Source of the DNA: Paramecium tetraurelia
Lineage: Eukaryota; Ciliophora; Oligohymenophorea; Peniculida; Parameciidae
Direction: 5' to 3'
DNA: 64,000 nucleotides
Assembly (NCBI RefSeq): GCF_000165425.1
Contig: NW_001798981.1
Coordinates: 209,580-273,579, forward strand
The notes under the pieces were generated by a model. That model was given only the letters and a program-made list of their open reading frames with translations, was not told the origin of the DNA and did no database searches. Below are positions 23,713 to 33,868 of this stretch, piece by piece; within the stretch, counting starts at the first letter, position 1; the number at the start of each line of letters is the position of its first letter. Both the position numbers and the translations under genes were made by a program.

Positions 23713-24690
23713 ATGATGGAGAAGATAAACAACTTATAGACTTGGATCAGGCGAAAATTAGTACTAATAGAAAGTAATAGAGGAACTTCTCGATGTATTA
23801 GTAGGCCTATTTAAAAAGCTATCATTTTCTTGATGCCTCAAAATTATAATGATAAGAGTTTAGTTGAACAAATAGTTAACAACCATTGAAAACTCTTGGA
23901 ATTAAGAATGATTCATCCAACAGGAATTTCAGCCAGAATTTTTATAATACTATCTGAATAGCTCATCTGCTTTGAACAAATCAATAAAATTTCAATTTCT
24001 AACGTCAACAACATCAATATTTTAAAAGAAGGAGTGTGCATTAGGATTGGAACAACTTAAAGATAAAAAAAACAACAAGTTATGCTCCTTTGAATAGAGT
24101 CCTATATTCAACTTGCAAAAGTATTTCACCAATAAAATAAAAATTCAGAGTAAAGTCCAAGCATTTTTGCTACATCTTTGATGCTTTTTTTTCTGCCTCA
24201 ATAGAGGAGCAAAAAGAAATTGATAAAATAAGTCATATTTTACAAATAACAGAAGAAATCATATTTTGAGTTATCTGCAATAATCTGCTCCAACCCTTAA
24301 TTAGTAGAAACTATTAATCAAAGATCTAATGGAAACCAGACAAGATCGTTCTTTAATAGAGGTTTGAAATTATTCTTAAAGTTCATCTAATAATTAAACT
24401 CTGAAGGAAATATTCTCAATTGCATTGCTTGTGATACGCAATTATAATTGGGAACTAATTGAAGGTAGGCTATTTGAAACTTGTTTTGTCAAATTTAAAT
24501 ATATGATTCAAGAAATTTCTTAAATAATGAAGAAATGAAGCGAGAACTTATGGTATCCATTGTTATTTATACATTAGATATATAAATTCTGAATTTCTGT
24601 TAGAGAACTTTAAAATAAAGACGTACTCAATTACAATTAATGAATAATCTAATTCTGGATTACTCTGATAACATTTATATATATTTGTGT
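23713..24690 (+). pseudogene. Coding-like region with repeated frame changes, possible pseudogene or indel-rich gene
   Basis: All three plus frames carry protein-like segments in turn. From the ATG at 23713 one frame runs to a TGA at about 23887. Another reads D-G-E-D-K-Q-L-I-D-L-D-Q-A-K-I-S-T-N. A third reads S-I-K-F-Q-F-L-T-S-T-T-S-I-F-Q-K-K-E-C and later S-Y-F-E-L-S-A-I-I-C-S-N-P-Q-L-V-E-T. Several short GT...AG stretches could be introns, but no combination I tried gives one clean frame. The function is unknown. Either many tiny introns were missed, or this is a decaying gene or a stretch with sequencing indels. Confidence 0.35.
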
Positions 24691-24732
24691 TATTAATATA
24701 TTAGTTTAATAAATTTTTATTGTTAATTTAAT

Positions 24733-25797
24733 ATGGCAACTAACAATCTTCCAACATTTTACCCAGGATAATAATCAATGACAAATGTTTAACCATCAAT
24801 ATTCTAATAACAAGGAGGTGAAGAATATTATTTATCAGAGTAGGACCTATCTATTAAGGCAATCAAGGTATTCTATAAGGATTAGGGTCACCTTCAGTAA
24901 TGTAGTAAAATTAATAGATACCATATGGAAATCGTATGAAATGCTTAAAATATTAGAATACGGATTAAATGGAAGTAATTATGGGGTTCCATCATACTAA
25001 TCTCCTCAAAGAATCGTGTCCTAAAGAATGATGTAATAATCTCCATAAGTTATTACATCTCCTATAATTCAACAATAAGCTCCTCCTTTTTAATAATAAG
25101 TGCAATCGAGTGTGCAATAACCATCAGTCAGTATCAGAATAACGATAACATTAAATAGTTCACAATGTTGAGCATGTCCCAGTCATTCATGAACTTCATC
25201 ATGTGAATCGTCCAATAAATGTCATTTCAGTGGATGAGATTGAAGGGCCTTGGAGAAGCAAAGTATTGTTGTTGGAGAAACAATTAATTGAATTATAATT
25301 GATGTTAAAGAAGGGTCCAGTTAAGTAGGTGCAAGCAAAGCAAATAGTAGTGGAAGACGAAGGAAAAGTATGTTGAATAAATACTATCAATTAAATAGAT
25401 CAGATAACTGTAAAGTGAGGTGGAAAGACTCCAAGCCATCCTAAGAGAGAATCAGAAAGAGATAGATGAATTGTAATAACTCATAAATGATGCTACATTC
25501 AATCTAGAAAATGCTGAGGAGTAGGCATCCTCTCAAGTGGAAGCTCAATAAGCCGAATTGGCCAAATGGAAGAAGAAGTTTTCAGAGTTGAATAAGAAGT
25601 TCCATGATATTGAAGAAGATATCACTATGACTGAGGCTTAAATAGAGAGTATTCAGAAAAGAAAATTGGTCACTCAAACTACATCTACTGTTAAGACTAC
25701 TGCCAAAACTTCAGGAGTATTTCTCCATATTTATAATTAGGGTACATATGGGGATGGAGATGTCAGAAAGAGCGGTTTTAGCAATAGGAATTATTGA
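24733..25797 (+). CDS. Coiled-coil protein with Gln/Pro/Ser-rich head, unknown function
   Basis: Begins M-A-T-N-N-L-P-T-F-Y-P-G-Q-Q at the ATG at 24733. A low-complexity Gln/Pro/Ser region (Y-Q-S-P-Q-R-I-V-S-Q; I-I-Q-Q-Q-A-P-P-F-Q) is followed by a Val/Ile/His segment (E-H-V-P-V-I-H-E-L-H-H-V-N-R-P), a Trp-containing turn (G-P-W-R-S-K) and a long coiled coil (about residues 140-260). The tail ends R-K-S-G-F-S-N-R-N-Y. Introns near 25129-25156 (28 nt) and 25369-25399 (31 nt) are clear; the frame change near 24,850-24,950 is not settled. The layout recalls cortical or epiplasm scaffold proteins of ciliates, by composition only. Confidence 0.65.
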
Positions 25798-25821
25798 TTT
25801 ATTCAAAAATTATAAACATTT

Positions 25822-26856
25822 ATGCTAAATACAAATTCAAATTAATTTGTTCATTCCAAATTAATCTACGCGTGTGCCATATCTCCTAAAAGTACTATAG
25901 ATAATTAGAGAATTATATTGGGAACTATTGGCTCAGGAGGATAATAAATTATATGTAACCAATCAATTAATCTATTTTATAGAATTGCAATCTGCACAAG
26001 AAGGCTATAAAATTAAAACCTATCATTTGCATAATGCATTCAGTGCTAAATTATTATTTCTCAATCAAAATGAAGGAAACGAAAGATTTGTCTCTGCCGG
26101 CGAAAAACTTTAAATATTTAAATCAGAAGACTAAAAAATCAGTCATATTTGTGACCTAATGCCTTTAAGCAAGGAGTATGTCGGCCCTACATTCGCCTTA
26201 GATTTTCATTATGAATAGCAAAATAGATTAAGTATAGATTTTCACATATCTCACTTTTAGTCTCTGGTTCTCTGGATCCTACAATAAGAATTTGGGATCT
26301 CGAAAAGAGAAAGTGCTAATATCAGTTTATTGCATATGACATATCCAAAGAGCCTGATCAATACACTTTGGATTTGAATATAGGTCGTGATACAAACATC
26401 TTGGCATTCCTGAATAATTATAACCAAATTGGAATCTACGATATCAGAACTAAAATGGGTCTGCACAAAATCAAAGGCAAATTGTAGTATAATCAAGTGA
26501 TCTGGAATAAAAAATAAGATAATAATTTGATTGCCATAGATTATGAGGCGGGTCTTATTGATTTTTATGATACCCGAGATTTTAAAAATAAATATAAGAG
26601 AATCAGAACTGACCATAGATAAATTGTCAAAGCTGAATGGTTTCAGGATAGAAAGTAATTAAGCATTATAATGATTAGTTCTTTGATTACTGCAGGACTG
26701 GATAGATAAATTATTCTTTACGAGGGTGACAAGTATCTGGAACCATGCTTTGGGTTAACTAAGAATTATGATATAGACAATTTCTGTTGTCAAAACAATC
26801 TATTTGGAGTTGTCTCTGAATATTCTTTCGAAGTTTTTAGTTTTGAAACCTAATGA
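25822..26856 (+). CDS. WD40-repeat protein, DCAF7/WDR68-like
   Basis: WDR68/DCAF7 is a conserved seven-bladed beta-propeller adaptor for DYRK kinases and CUL4 ligases. The same order is visible here: an N-terminal stretch S-K-L-I-Y-A-C-A-I-S-P and Q-R-I-I-L-G-T-I, then T-Y-H-L-H-N-A-F, the turn E-Y-V-G-P-T-F-A-L-D-F, the WD blade S-G-S-L-D-P-T-I-R-I-W-D-L, later I-G-I-Y-D-I-R-T-K-M-G and S-L-I-T-A-G-L-D-R-Q-I-I-L-Y-E. A 29-nt intron lies at about 26233-26261. Near 25,915 the frame slips between two open frames without an obvious intron, so either a small indel or a non-standard exon boundary is present. It ends 21 bases before the next start codon. Confidence 0.75.
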
Positions 26857-26877
26857 ATTTTTTATTAAAAATTATTT

Positions 26878-28124
26878 ATGATAAAAAAATTCATTTTTAA
26901 TTGCCATCTCAATCGATTCTAATTCAGCAATACTTTAAACAATATAAGCAAAACCTTATACTTGATAAATTAAAGATTAGGTGAATTAAATACTGAATAT
27001 GAAACGTATTAAGATCAAACAATTAAGTAATTGCACTTCATTAATATCTAAGAGGAGACATGAACGAAATCAAAAGAAGAAGAATGAATGAACTACAACC
27101 TAAAATACACATCTATAAATAAATCTAAGCAAGTGTGTCTGTTATTGAAGATGCCAAATAATTAATTGGTATGGGAGGTTCCTCTGATGAAATATCAATG
27201 TTAAATGAAGAAATTTAAGTACATTCAATATAATAAATTTAGTCTTAAATTGAATATTTAAAGAAATATTAAGATGATGCTCTATCATAATTAATTGAAG
27301 AAGATGAGTACGATCACATTAGATAACTCAATGTTGAAGTGAGAGCAGGTGTTGGAGGCAGTGAAGGTTCATTATTTGCTGAAGATATAATTGGAATGAT
27401 CTAGAATTATGCTAGTCTCTAAAATTGGGATTGCAGAGTAATTATAATTAATATTTTAAAGGTAATATCAATACAAAAAGACAACCAAATTGGTAAAGGT
27501 TGTAAAACAGGTATTCTATAAATCAATGGTGAGAATGTTTATTAACACTTAAAGTGTGAATCTGGAGTACACAAAGTTATTAGAGTTCCAGAAACAGAAG
27601 CTAAGGGAAGATTGCATTCAAGCACAGCCTCCATGATTGTACTTCCAAAAGTAACTGATAGCTTTCATTTAAGTGACAAAGATTTGAGATATGAATATAT
27701 GAGAGCAAGTGGACCAGGTGGTCAACATGTTAATAAAACTGAAAGTGCTTGTAGAATTACCCATGTTCCCACTGGAATTCAAGTTGTAAATATGGAAGAC
27801 AGAAGTTAAGAGAGAAATAAACAAAGAGCATATCAGATTTTAAGGGATAAATTATTTGCAATTCATGTGTAAGAGAAATAGGAAAGAATGGCTCAAACTA
27901 GGAAAAGTTAAGTTACTGGGTCTGATAGAAGCGATAAGATTAGAACCTACAATTTTCCTTAAGAACGAATTACTGATCATAGAACTAATTTAACTTTGTA
28001 TGGCATGGAAAAAATGTTATCTGGGGAATTGTTAGGCGAATTCATCTAGAAGTATTAGGAGAAAATTCATAATGCCAAATTACAAGATTTATTAGATGAA
28101 TTATAAAATGAAAATAAGAAATGA
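26878..28124 (+). CDS. Peptide chain release factor 1, organellar
   Basis: Class I release factor that hydrolyses peptidyl-tRNA at stop codons, here almost certainly mitochondrial. Introns of 26 nt (near 27031-27056) and 24 nt (near 27438-27461) give 399 codons (398 aa). It starts [14 protein letters not shown], a basic, Phe-rich presequence. Domain 2 opens with [16 protein letters not shown]. The catalytic loop is [13 protein letters not shown], and [17 protein letters not shown] matches the bacterial family. Paramecium uses only TGA in the cytosol, so an organellar factor of this type has to follow different decoding rules; the anticodon-like loop deserves a close look. Confidence 0.92.
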
Positions 28125-28798
28125 TAATTTTATGTGCGTATTTATAATAATATTATTTATCTACTATCATCATTAATTCAATAGTATATAAACTTTAATT
28201 ATTATAATATAAAATATTGAATAAGATGTGGGTCAATTTATGATATCAATAAATTATGGGTAATAATAAGATTTTTATATAGGTTTGTGATATCTTAATT
28301 AGTGAAATTATTTTGATAGTTTTATAGTTAATAAAATAAACTTAAATATAAAAAGGTTGATAAATAACATGTTATTATTAAACTAAATCAGTTATGAATT
28401 AATACAAAAACCATCTCTATTAAAATCAATTTAATCAACAATATCATTAATATAATTAAATATATATATATATATTAAAAAACTCGTGGTTTCAACTTAG
28501 GTATAATATCTTTATTCCTTTCTCCTATCAGATTAACTCTTGTATAATAATTTTCATTTTCAAAATATACTTTTTTTGAAGAGAAATATATTTAACTATT
28601 TTAATTAAATTCATCACAATTGATATTAGTATTTTTTTCGCTAAATTTTCTCTTCATTTAGGGAATGATCCTGTCATCATCCTAATTAAGGTTAAAAATT
28701 ATTATCAAAGATTCATACTCTCAACTCTGGTCTATGGTAATATACTTTAAAAATAAAATAGATTATTGAATATACTAAATATTTCATCCTCCTCTTCA
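28125..28798. other. Intergenic, very AT-rich, no supported gene
   Basis: 674 bases downstream of release factor 1 and beyond the 3' end of the small minus-strand ORF, including a (TA)n run near 28,460. Some minus-strand segments are open but inconsistent in frame. Nothing convincing is seen. Confidence 0.35.
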
Positions 28799-29110
28799 TC
28801 ATTTAGGGCTACTAGGGCATATGATTTGATCTATAACTTTTTATTTTGAAATTTCTAATGTGAATTTGAAACAGGTTTCCTTCTTCTTAAAACAAGGACT
28901 ATCTATGTAATATCTCTTAAATATAAACGTCACTTCCGAAATGTTAAGATCTATGCTTTTTAAACAATTTTGCATAAGTTAATTTATCAGTGTCTAATTA
29001 TATTTGATTAAGTCTTAGGACTTAAATCGATTGAATGAGAGAAAAAGATATTAGTATTTGATTTAGTTTATTTGGAAGAATGAAAGAAATAGTTTGTTAG
29101 AGTATCACTA
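28799..29110 (-). CDS. Possible small protein, start unresolved
   Basis: Minus-strand frame of about 100 codons ending in TGA TGA at 28801-28796. It reads F-N-R-F-K-S-Q-D-L-I-K-Y-N-Q-T-L-I-N, then M-Q-N-C-L-K-S-I-D-L-N-I-S-E-V-T-F-I-F-K and ...Y-Y-I-D-S-P-C-F-K-K-K-E-T-C-F. An internal ATG at about 28,976 could start a 60-residue product. Upstream the frame closes with TGA near 29,090, so a 5' exon or a shorter protein is required. No family is recognised. Confidence 0.38.
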
Positions 29111-29156
29111 ATTTTTTAATTTATAGTTATTTAAACTCTATTAATGCGTATCATAA

Positions 29157-30309
29157 TCAATGTACATAATGACTAGAATCAATTTATTCGACTTTAACAT
29201 ATTTATGAAGTTCACTTTTGGCTGCACTTTTATCGTAATCTTCTTCATAATATATCTTATCAATTTTTGTTGACAAAATGATCTTTGTACATTGCAAACA
29301 TGGAAATAGGGTAGTATACATAACCATATTTTTAGACTTTTTGGTACCTATTTCCAATATGGCACTCTCTTCAGCATGAAAACAAAAACATTTTTCTAGA
29401 TCTACTCCTTGTTTTGTATTTTGATTGCACCTGTCACATCCCTTTTCCCAACAATTCTATTTGCCATAAGGAGTGCCATTATAACCAGTTGCAACAATTC
29501 TGCTGTCTTTTACAATAACAACACCGACTGCCCTTTTCATACAATTTGATCTCTATTTAACAACATTTGCTAGATGCATGAAGTATTAATTCCAATTAGG
29601 TCTGATTGGTCTGAAGATATCTTAATACTTCTTATAGAAACTAATGAGTAGATCTTTTTAGTCTCCCACATTGCCTATTTAGACTTTTGCTTTATGCATG
29701 AATTCTGAGATGTTGTCAGATATAACATCGTCAATAATGCAGAATAAATCAAGAGGGATGTTTAATTAATATTTCTTCATAAAGTTTTCATACCTTTTAA
29801 TTATAGGTGCCTCTACTGCTATCAGATGAAAGTAGTTTCTTTGATACAATAATTCTAATTCATATTTATCAGTTATGGGATAAAGAATTTGATGTCTAGG
29901 ATTATAAGTCAAACAACTTTCCAACTTTTGTTTTGTCGAATGTGGATGGAAATGTTGATCCCTAGTTTCCTTTAATAATTTTTCTAATTCCTCCAATTGA
30001 TTAGTATTATAACAACTAAGATCTAAACCCATTTATTTCTCTTGCATCATTTTTAGAGTATCATCTAAGAATTCTCTAATATTCATGGTCTCAGTGATTG
30101 AAATCACTTGACATTCCGTACCTTAGTATTTACTGATGATTTATGCTACTTCTTCTTTACCAGATCTAAATCAAATTGATAATTACCCTAGTCTTCCACA
30201 CAAACCAATTATTAACCCTTAATTATTATTACTATGCATAAATAAAAATTTGTATATTATTTAACTTAAAATAATTAGACTTCACCACATCAATGTTTTC
30301 CAATGCCAT
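29157..30309 (-). CDS. DCD1: dCMP deaminase with N-terminal P-loop-like domain
   Basis: Zinc enzyme that deaminates dCMP to dUMP, feeding dTMP synthesis. Introns of 34 nt (about 30218-30251) and 21 nt (about 30172-30192) give 366 codons (365 aa). The C-terminal deaminase domain has [33 protein letters not shown] and the zinc motifs H-A-E-E and P-C-L-Q-C. As in yeast Dcd1, an N-terminal nucleotide-kinase-like region precedes it, with a phosphate loop G-L-C-G-R-L-G-S-G-K-E-E. The Lys is present, so this domain may still bind nucleotide, unlike many homologues. An insert of cysteines (C-W-E-K-G-C-D-R-C) follows the G-Y-N-G-T motif, as in the eukaryotic enzyme. Confidence 0.93.
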
Positions 30310-30576
30310 TTTTAATCCATTTCAAATTAAATAGATTCAAGCATTACTCTGCGTTATATTACTTTTTTTTTCAATAAAATTAATCTAATTCTATTAGATG
30401 TAATTAAACCAACCTTGATGATCAACGAACTTGAAATTTATTCATGTCCACAATAGATTAGATTTTCAATCCCTGGCCAATCTAAGAAACTGTGTATAGA
30501 AAACCATGAATTTAGTGTGATTGACCATCATTATTTATAATAAAGACCTTTATCAATATATTAAATAATTTAATAC

Positions 30577-32174
30577 TCATCTCCTTGTTTTATAGATCAA
30601 ACAATTATCTGGTTCTGCACCATAGAGAAACCTGATACCAAACTTAAGTTAAACATCTGGGTTAAGACTAACTTAGAACTTTCTAATGATATGACATAAA
30701 ATGATTTTTAATTCCATTTAAGCCATATGTTGACCAATGCAATTTCTTCCTCCTGCTCCAAATGGAATATGAACAAAACCATTATCTGATTGAATAGCTC
30801 CTTGACCAGTCAACCATCTCTTGTAATCGAATACTTCAGGATTACTAAAATGCTCATTTCTAATAACAGGAATATCATGTCTTTGGACTACCATCCATCC
30901 TATGATGTATTAATTAGATCATACCTTTTTTAAGTTTGATATCAAGAAATTGCATATCCTATTAAACCAACCTTACAAAAGGGGAAAAAGCTGGATTCCT
31001 TAATCTGAAGACTTCCTAAAAGATTATAGGATATTTTACATTTATAAATGCGTTCATTTTCACAAGCTTTGGAAGATGAGTATCCTAAACATCTGAATCT
31101 TACATTAAATCTTTAATCTCCTCCAATAATTCATTTTGGACATCTGGATATTTTGCCAAATAAACCAGACAAGTTACAGTCATAGTTGCAGTTGTATCAG
31201 TTCCAGCAAAAAACAATGTCAAAAACTATTAAAGTACTGGTTCGAAATCTATGTTCTTTTTACTTCCTTCATTTTACTATTTCAATAATTCACATAAATA
31301 AATATCTAAAAAACATTAATCTTTATCTTTCTCTTTCCTTGCTTCAGTTTCTCCTTTTAACTATTGTATCCTTGTTTCAATTAGTTGCTTTACAGTGTTT
31401 CTAAGCGTATCCACCCTATTATTTATATCTTTTTCCTTTTTAGTTGCCAATATTCTCCATCCTTTATTACCTAGTATCATTAATTTAATTTAAGTGTAAG
31501 CATTTTTAAATCGTTACAACATTATATCGGCAACTAGCTTTACTATTTCTACTTGTCCAGGTTTCCCATTTATAGTTAATCCTTTGGCAATTTCACCAAA
31601 AAAACTATGAATGACTACTTCTCCTGTTATCCATGAAATGAAATCAAAAGAATTAGTTTTTGGATCCAAAATACATCTTTCTTTTACAGTTTAATTAATC
31701 ATAGGAATTCTTGATTTCAATTTCTCAAAAGTAAAGGCTAATCCTAATAGAGTTCTCTAAAATCTCCATTCTTCACCTTCTGTCATTAACAATCCTTTAT
31801 CAATCAAGTTGCTATCTACAATTCATATTATACTCATATCTAAGAAGATTAAACTTTGGGAAATTTTAATATTCCAAATACATTTTCTTAATATATTCGC
31901 TATCCACAAAATTTATGAATGGTGTATCCAAAAAATTTGTCAACAAGATCTTTACTTGGGGATTTTCCCTCATCCTCTTTCTTAGATCATCAAAAAAATC
32001 ACCATTTTATTTTAATGATCTAAAATTGTATTTCAACAAGCCCCAAATTGGTGCGTACCACAAATAAGCCTCCTTTCCAAATTAAAGCTTCAATATCAAT
32101 AATGGTATCAATGGTTTCAAAACTATTCTATAAAGGACATAAAAAACAAATATGATTATAATATAAAAAATCAT
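30577..32174 (-). CDS. Cytochrome P450 monooxygenase
   Basis: Membrane-anchored heme-thiolate monooxygenase. The first 20 residues after the ATG at 32174 are almost all hydrophobic (M-I-F-Y-I-I-I-I-F-V-F-Y-V-L-Y), the usual ER signal anchor, followed by K-P-L-I-P-L. The I-helix motif A-G-T-D-T-T, the K-helix E-V-F-R with R-N-P-A after it and the heme-ligand loop F-G-A-G-G-R-N-C-I-G-Q are all present. The substrate is unknown; ciliate P450s are diverse. Several short introns interrupt the frame, for example after G-T-D-T-T (near 31040) and near 31,820. The C-terminus ends K-T-R-R. It appears intact. Confidence 0.93.
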
Positions 32175-32602
32175 TAATTTTAATATAATAATAAAAATAA
32201 AATAAATATCAGATAAATCTCTAAGAATTTTTAAATACTGACGATTGATGATTTAATTAATGTTATCAATTTAAACAAATCTGTTATCAATAAATTAATA
32301 TTTTTCAAAATAAATTTCGATTTTTGTATATTCGGATAACCCTTAAAGTTTATGAAATTGATCATTAATTCTCTTTCTCAAAAAACCAAGAAATTTTGTT
32401 TTGAATTATTTCAAACTATATATTATTTATCCATTCTAAAATAATTTTACAGAAAAGGGAAATTATAATTCTATAACTAGACTTTTAGAGTATTTTTAAA
32501 TTCTTTCTATTTAAGCTTATAAATGATAACTTTAGTGCGCATTATTGTTAATAGAATAAGAAATTGGGGTTTATAACCTGACCAGGGTTGATTAAATTTC
32601 CA
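32175..32602. other. Intergenic between divergent genes
   Basis: 428 AT-rich bases upstream of the P450 start. A short plus-strand frame opens at an ATG near 32,523 (M-I-T-L-V-R-I-I-V-N-R). It might be the first exon of the next gene if a roughly 50-nt intron is spliced, which is long for Paramecium. Confidence 0.35.
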
Positions 32603-33109
32603 TATAATTTTTATCTGACTATAATATAAAATTCAGAATAGGCTTAAAGCCTAATTCCATCAGTACCGATCTATACTTCAACTCCTTAAATACTACAAGA
32701 AGTCTATTTGCCAACTCTTGGTTACCAATAATTTAGAGCAAATATATTAGATGAATACGATCAATACTTTGATTTTGATGACTTCAATCAAATCAATCGA
32801 TATGATGACATCATTCAATTAAGTTAGATTGGAGAATTGAGATTTGGGAACCCATTTAGTTATTCTTATGTTTCTCCATGGGAAGAACTTAGATAATTAA
32901 GTTTTGTGAATTATTAGGTTTAAGAAAAGAGTGCAAGTTTAATTTGGAGTAAAAGTTTATAGAGAGTATTTGAATAGAATGATTTTAATGAATTAGACAC
33001 TCTTCAGAATGTTTTTAAAGAATTGAACACTCTGCATAATGTTTTTAAAGAATTAAAATCTCTTCCACATTATAGCGATAAAAATGTAAGGAGGAAATCA
33101 ATACGATGA
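32603..33109 (+). CDS. Hypothetical acidic protein with a short C-terminal tandem repeat
   Basis: A plus-strand frame is open from about 32,590 to the TGA at 33107-33109, about 165 residues, with no in-frame ATG at its beginning. The middle is very acidic and aromatic (E-Y-D-Q-Y-F-D-F-D-D-F-N-Q-I-N-R-Y-D-D). It carries L-R-F-G-N-P-F-S-Y and ends with a tandem repeat L-D-T-L-Q-N-V-F-K-E-L / L-N-T-L-H-N-V-F-K-E-L / L-K-S-L-P-H-Y before a basic tail. The repeat is about 33 bp long at DNA level and nearly identical, suggesting recent duplication. The last base of its stop begins a strong hairpin. No family is recognised. Confidence 0.5.
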
Positions 33110-33150
33110 TTGGAATCCATCTTATCTTAACCGATAGGATGGATTCCAAT
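33109..33150. repeat. 42-nt perfect-stem hairpin at the stop codon
   Basis: A 13-base arm starting ATTGGAATCCATC pairs with GATGGATTCCAAT. The stem extends by about four more pairs with one mismatch and closes on a 6-base loop (TTAACC). It begins on the last base of the TGA of the upstream ORF. In DNA at about 25% GC an inverted repeat this long and GC-balanced is unusual. It could be a 3'-end or processing signal, a small-RNA source, or part of a terminal inverted repeat. Confidence 0.7.
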
Positions 33151-33868
33151 AGAGAATAATTACATTTACATTTATGAAATGAAATGAAATGAAAACCATT
33201 TATTTATATAAACATATATCTATAGCCTTTCTAAAATATGAAAGTTTAATTGAATTATAATGAAAACTTTAATTCTATTAACTTTTTTTTGCTATCCCAA
33301 AGAAATTCATAAGAACAAAATAGTAATTGTTTTGATTTTATCGATATGATGAAATCAAGGGTTATTGTACACATAGTCAGAATTTGATGGAATAAATAAG
33401 TAATATTGTAATAATGTTATATTAATTTTTAATAAAATTATTAATTATTCTCTTTGATTCTAATTAATTATGTTTTGATTAACGTCAATAGCATATATTA
33501 TGTGGATCTGATGAGCGATTATAATTACTGTAATTAATTAGGAAAACACTTCATCATAATGGTAATTATTTTCATTTAGAGAGCGATTTTCATTGCATAT
33601 GTCGTTTAAGTTAGATATGGAATTTTAAACACTATATTCTTTTGGTTATAAAGGTGTAGTAATTAATATTTAATTCTATAATTTATTAAAATAAATTCAA
33701 ATTTGATTGTTATTATAGCATTAATTAATAATATAAATGAAGATTTATTATTGTAATTATTTATGATTATTATAAAATTTAGTATATCTTATTTAGCAAT
33801 TCATTAGGCTAAAGTATTTAGCAATAAATTATCATATCTTATTATATTTTTTACTTATGTAAACAACA
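33151..33868. other. Intergenic, AT-rich, no gene seen
   Basis: 718 bases with runs of TTAATTAAT-like sequence. No frame with coding character and no tRNA-like fold could be recognised. Confidence 0.4.
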
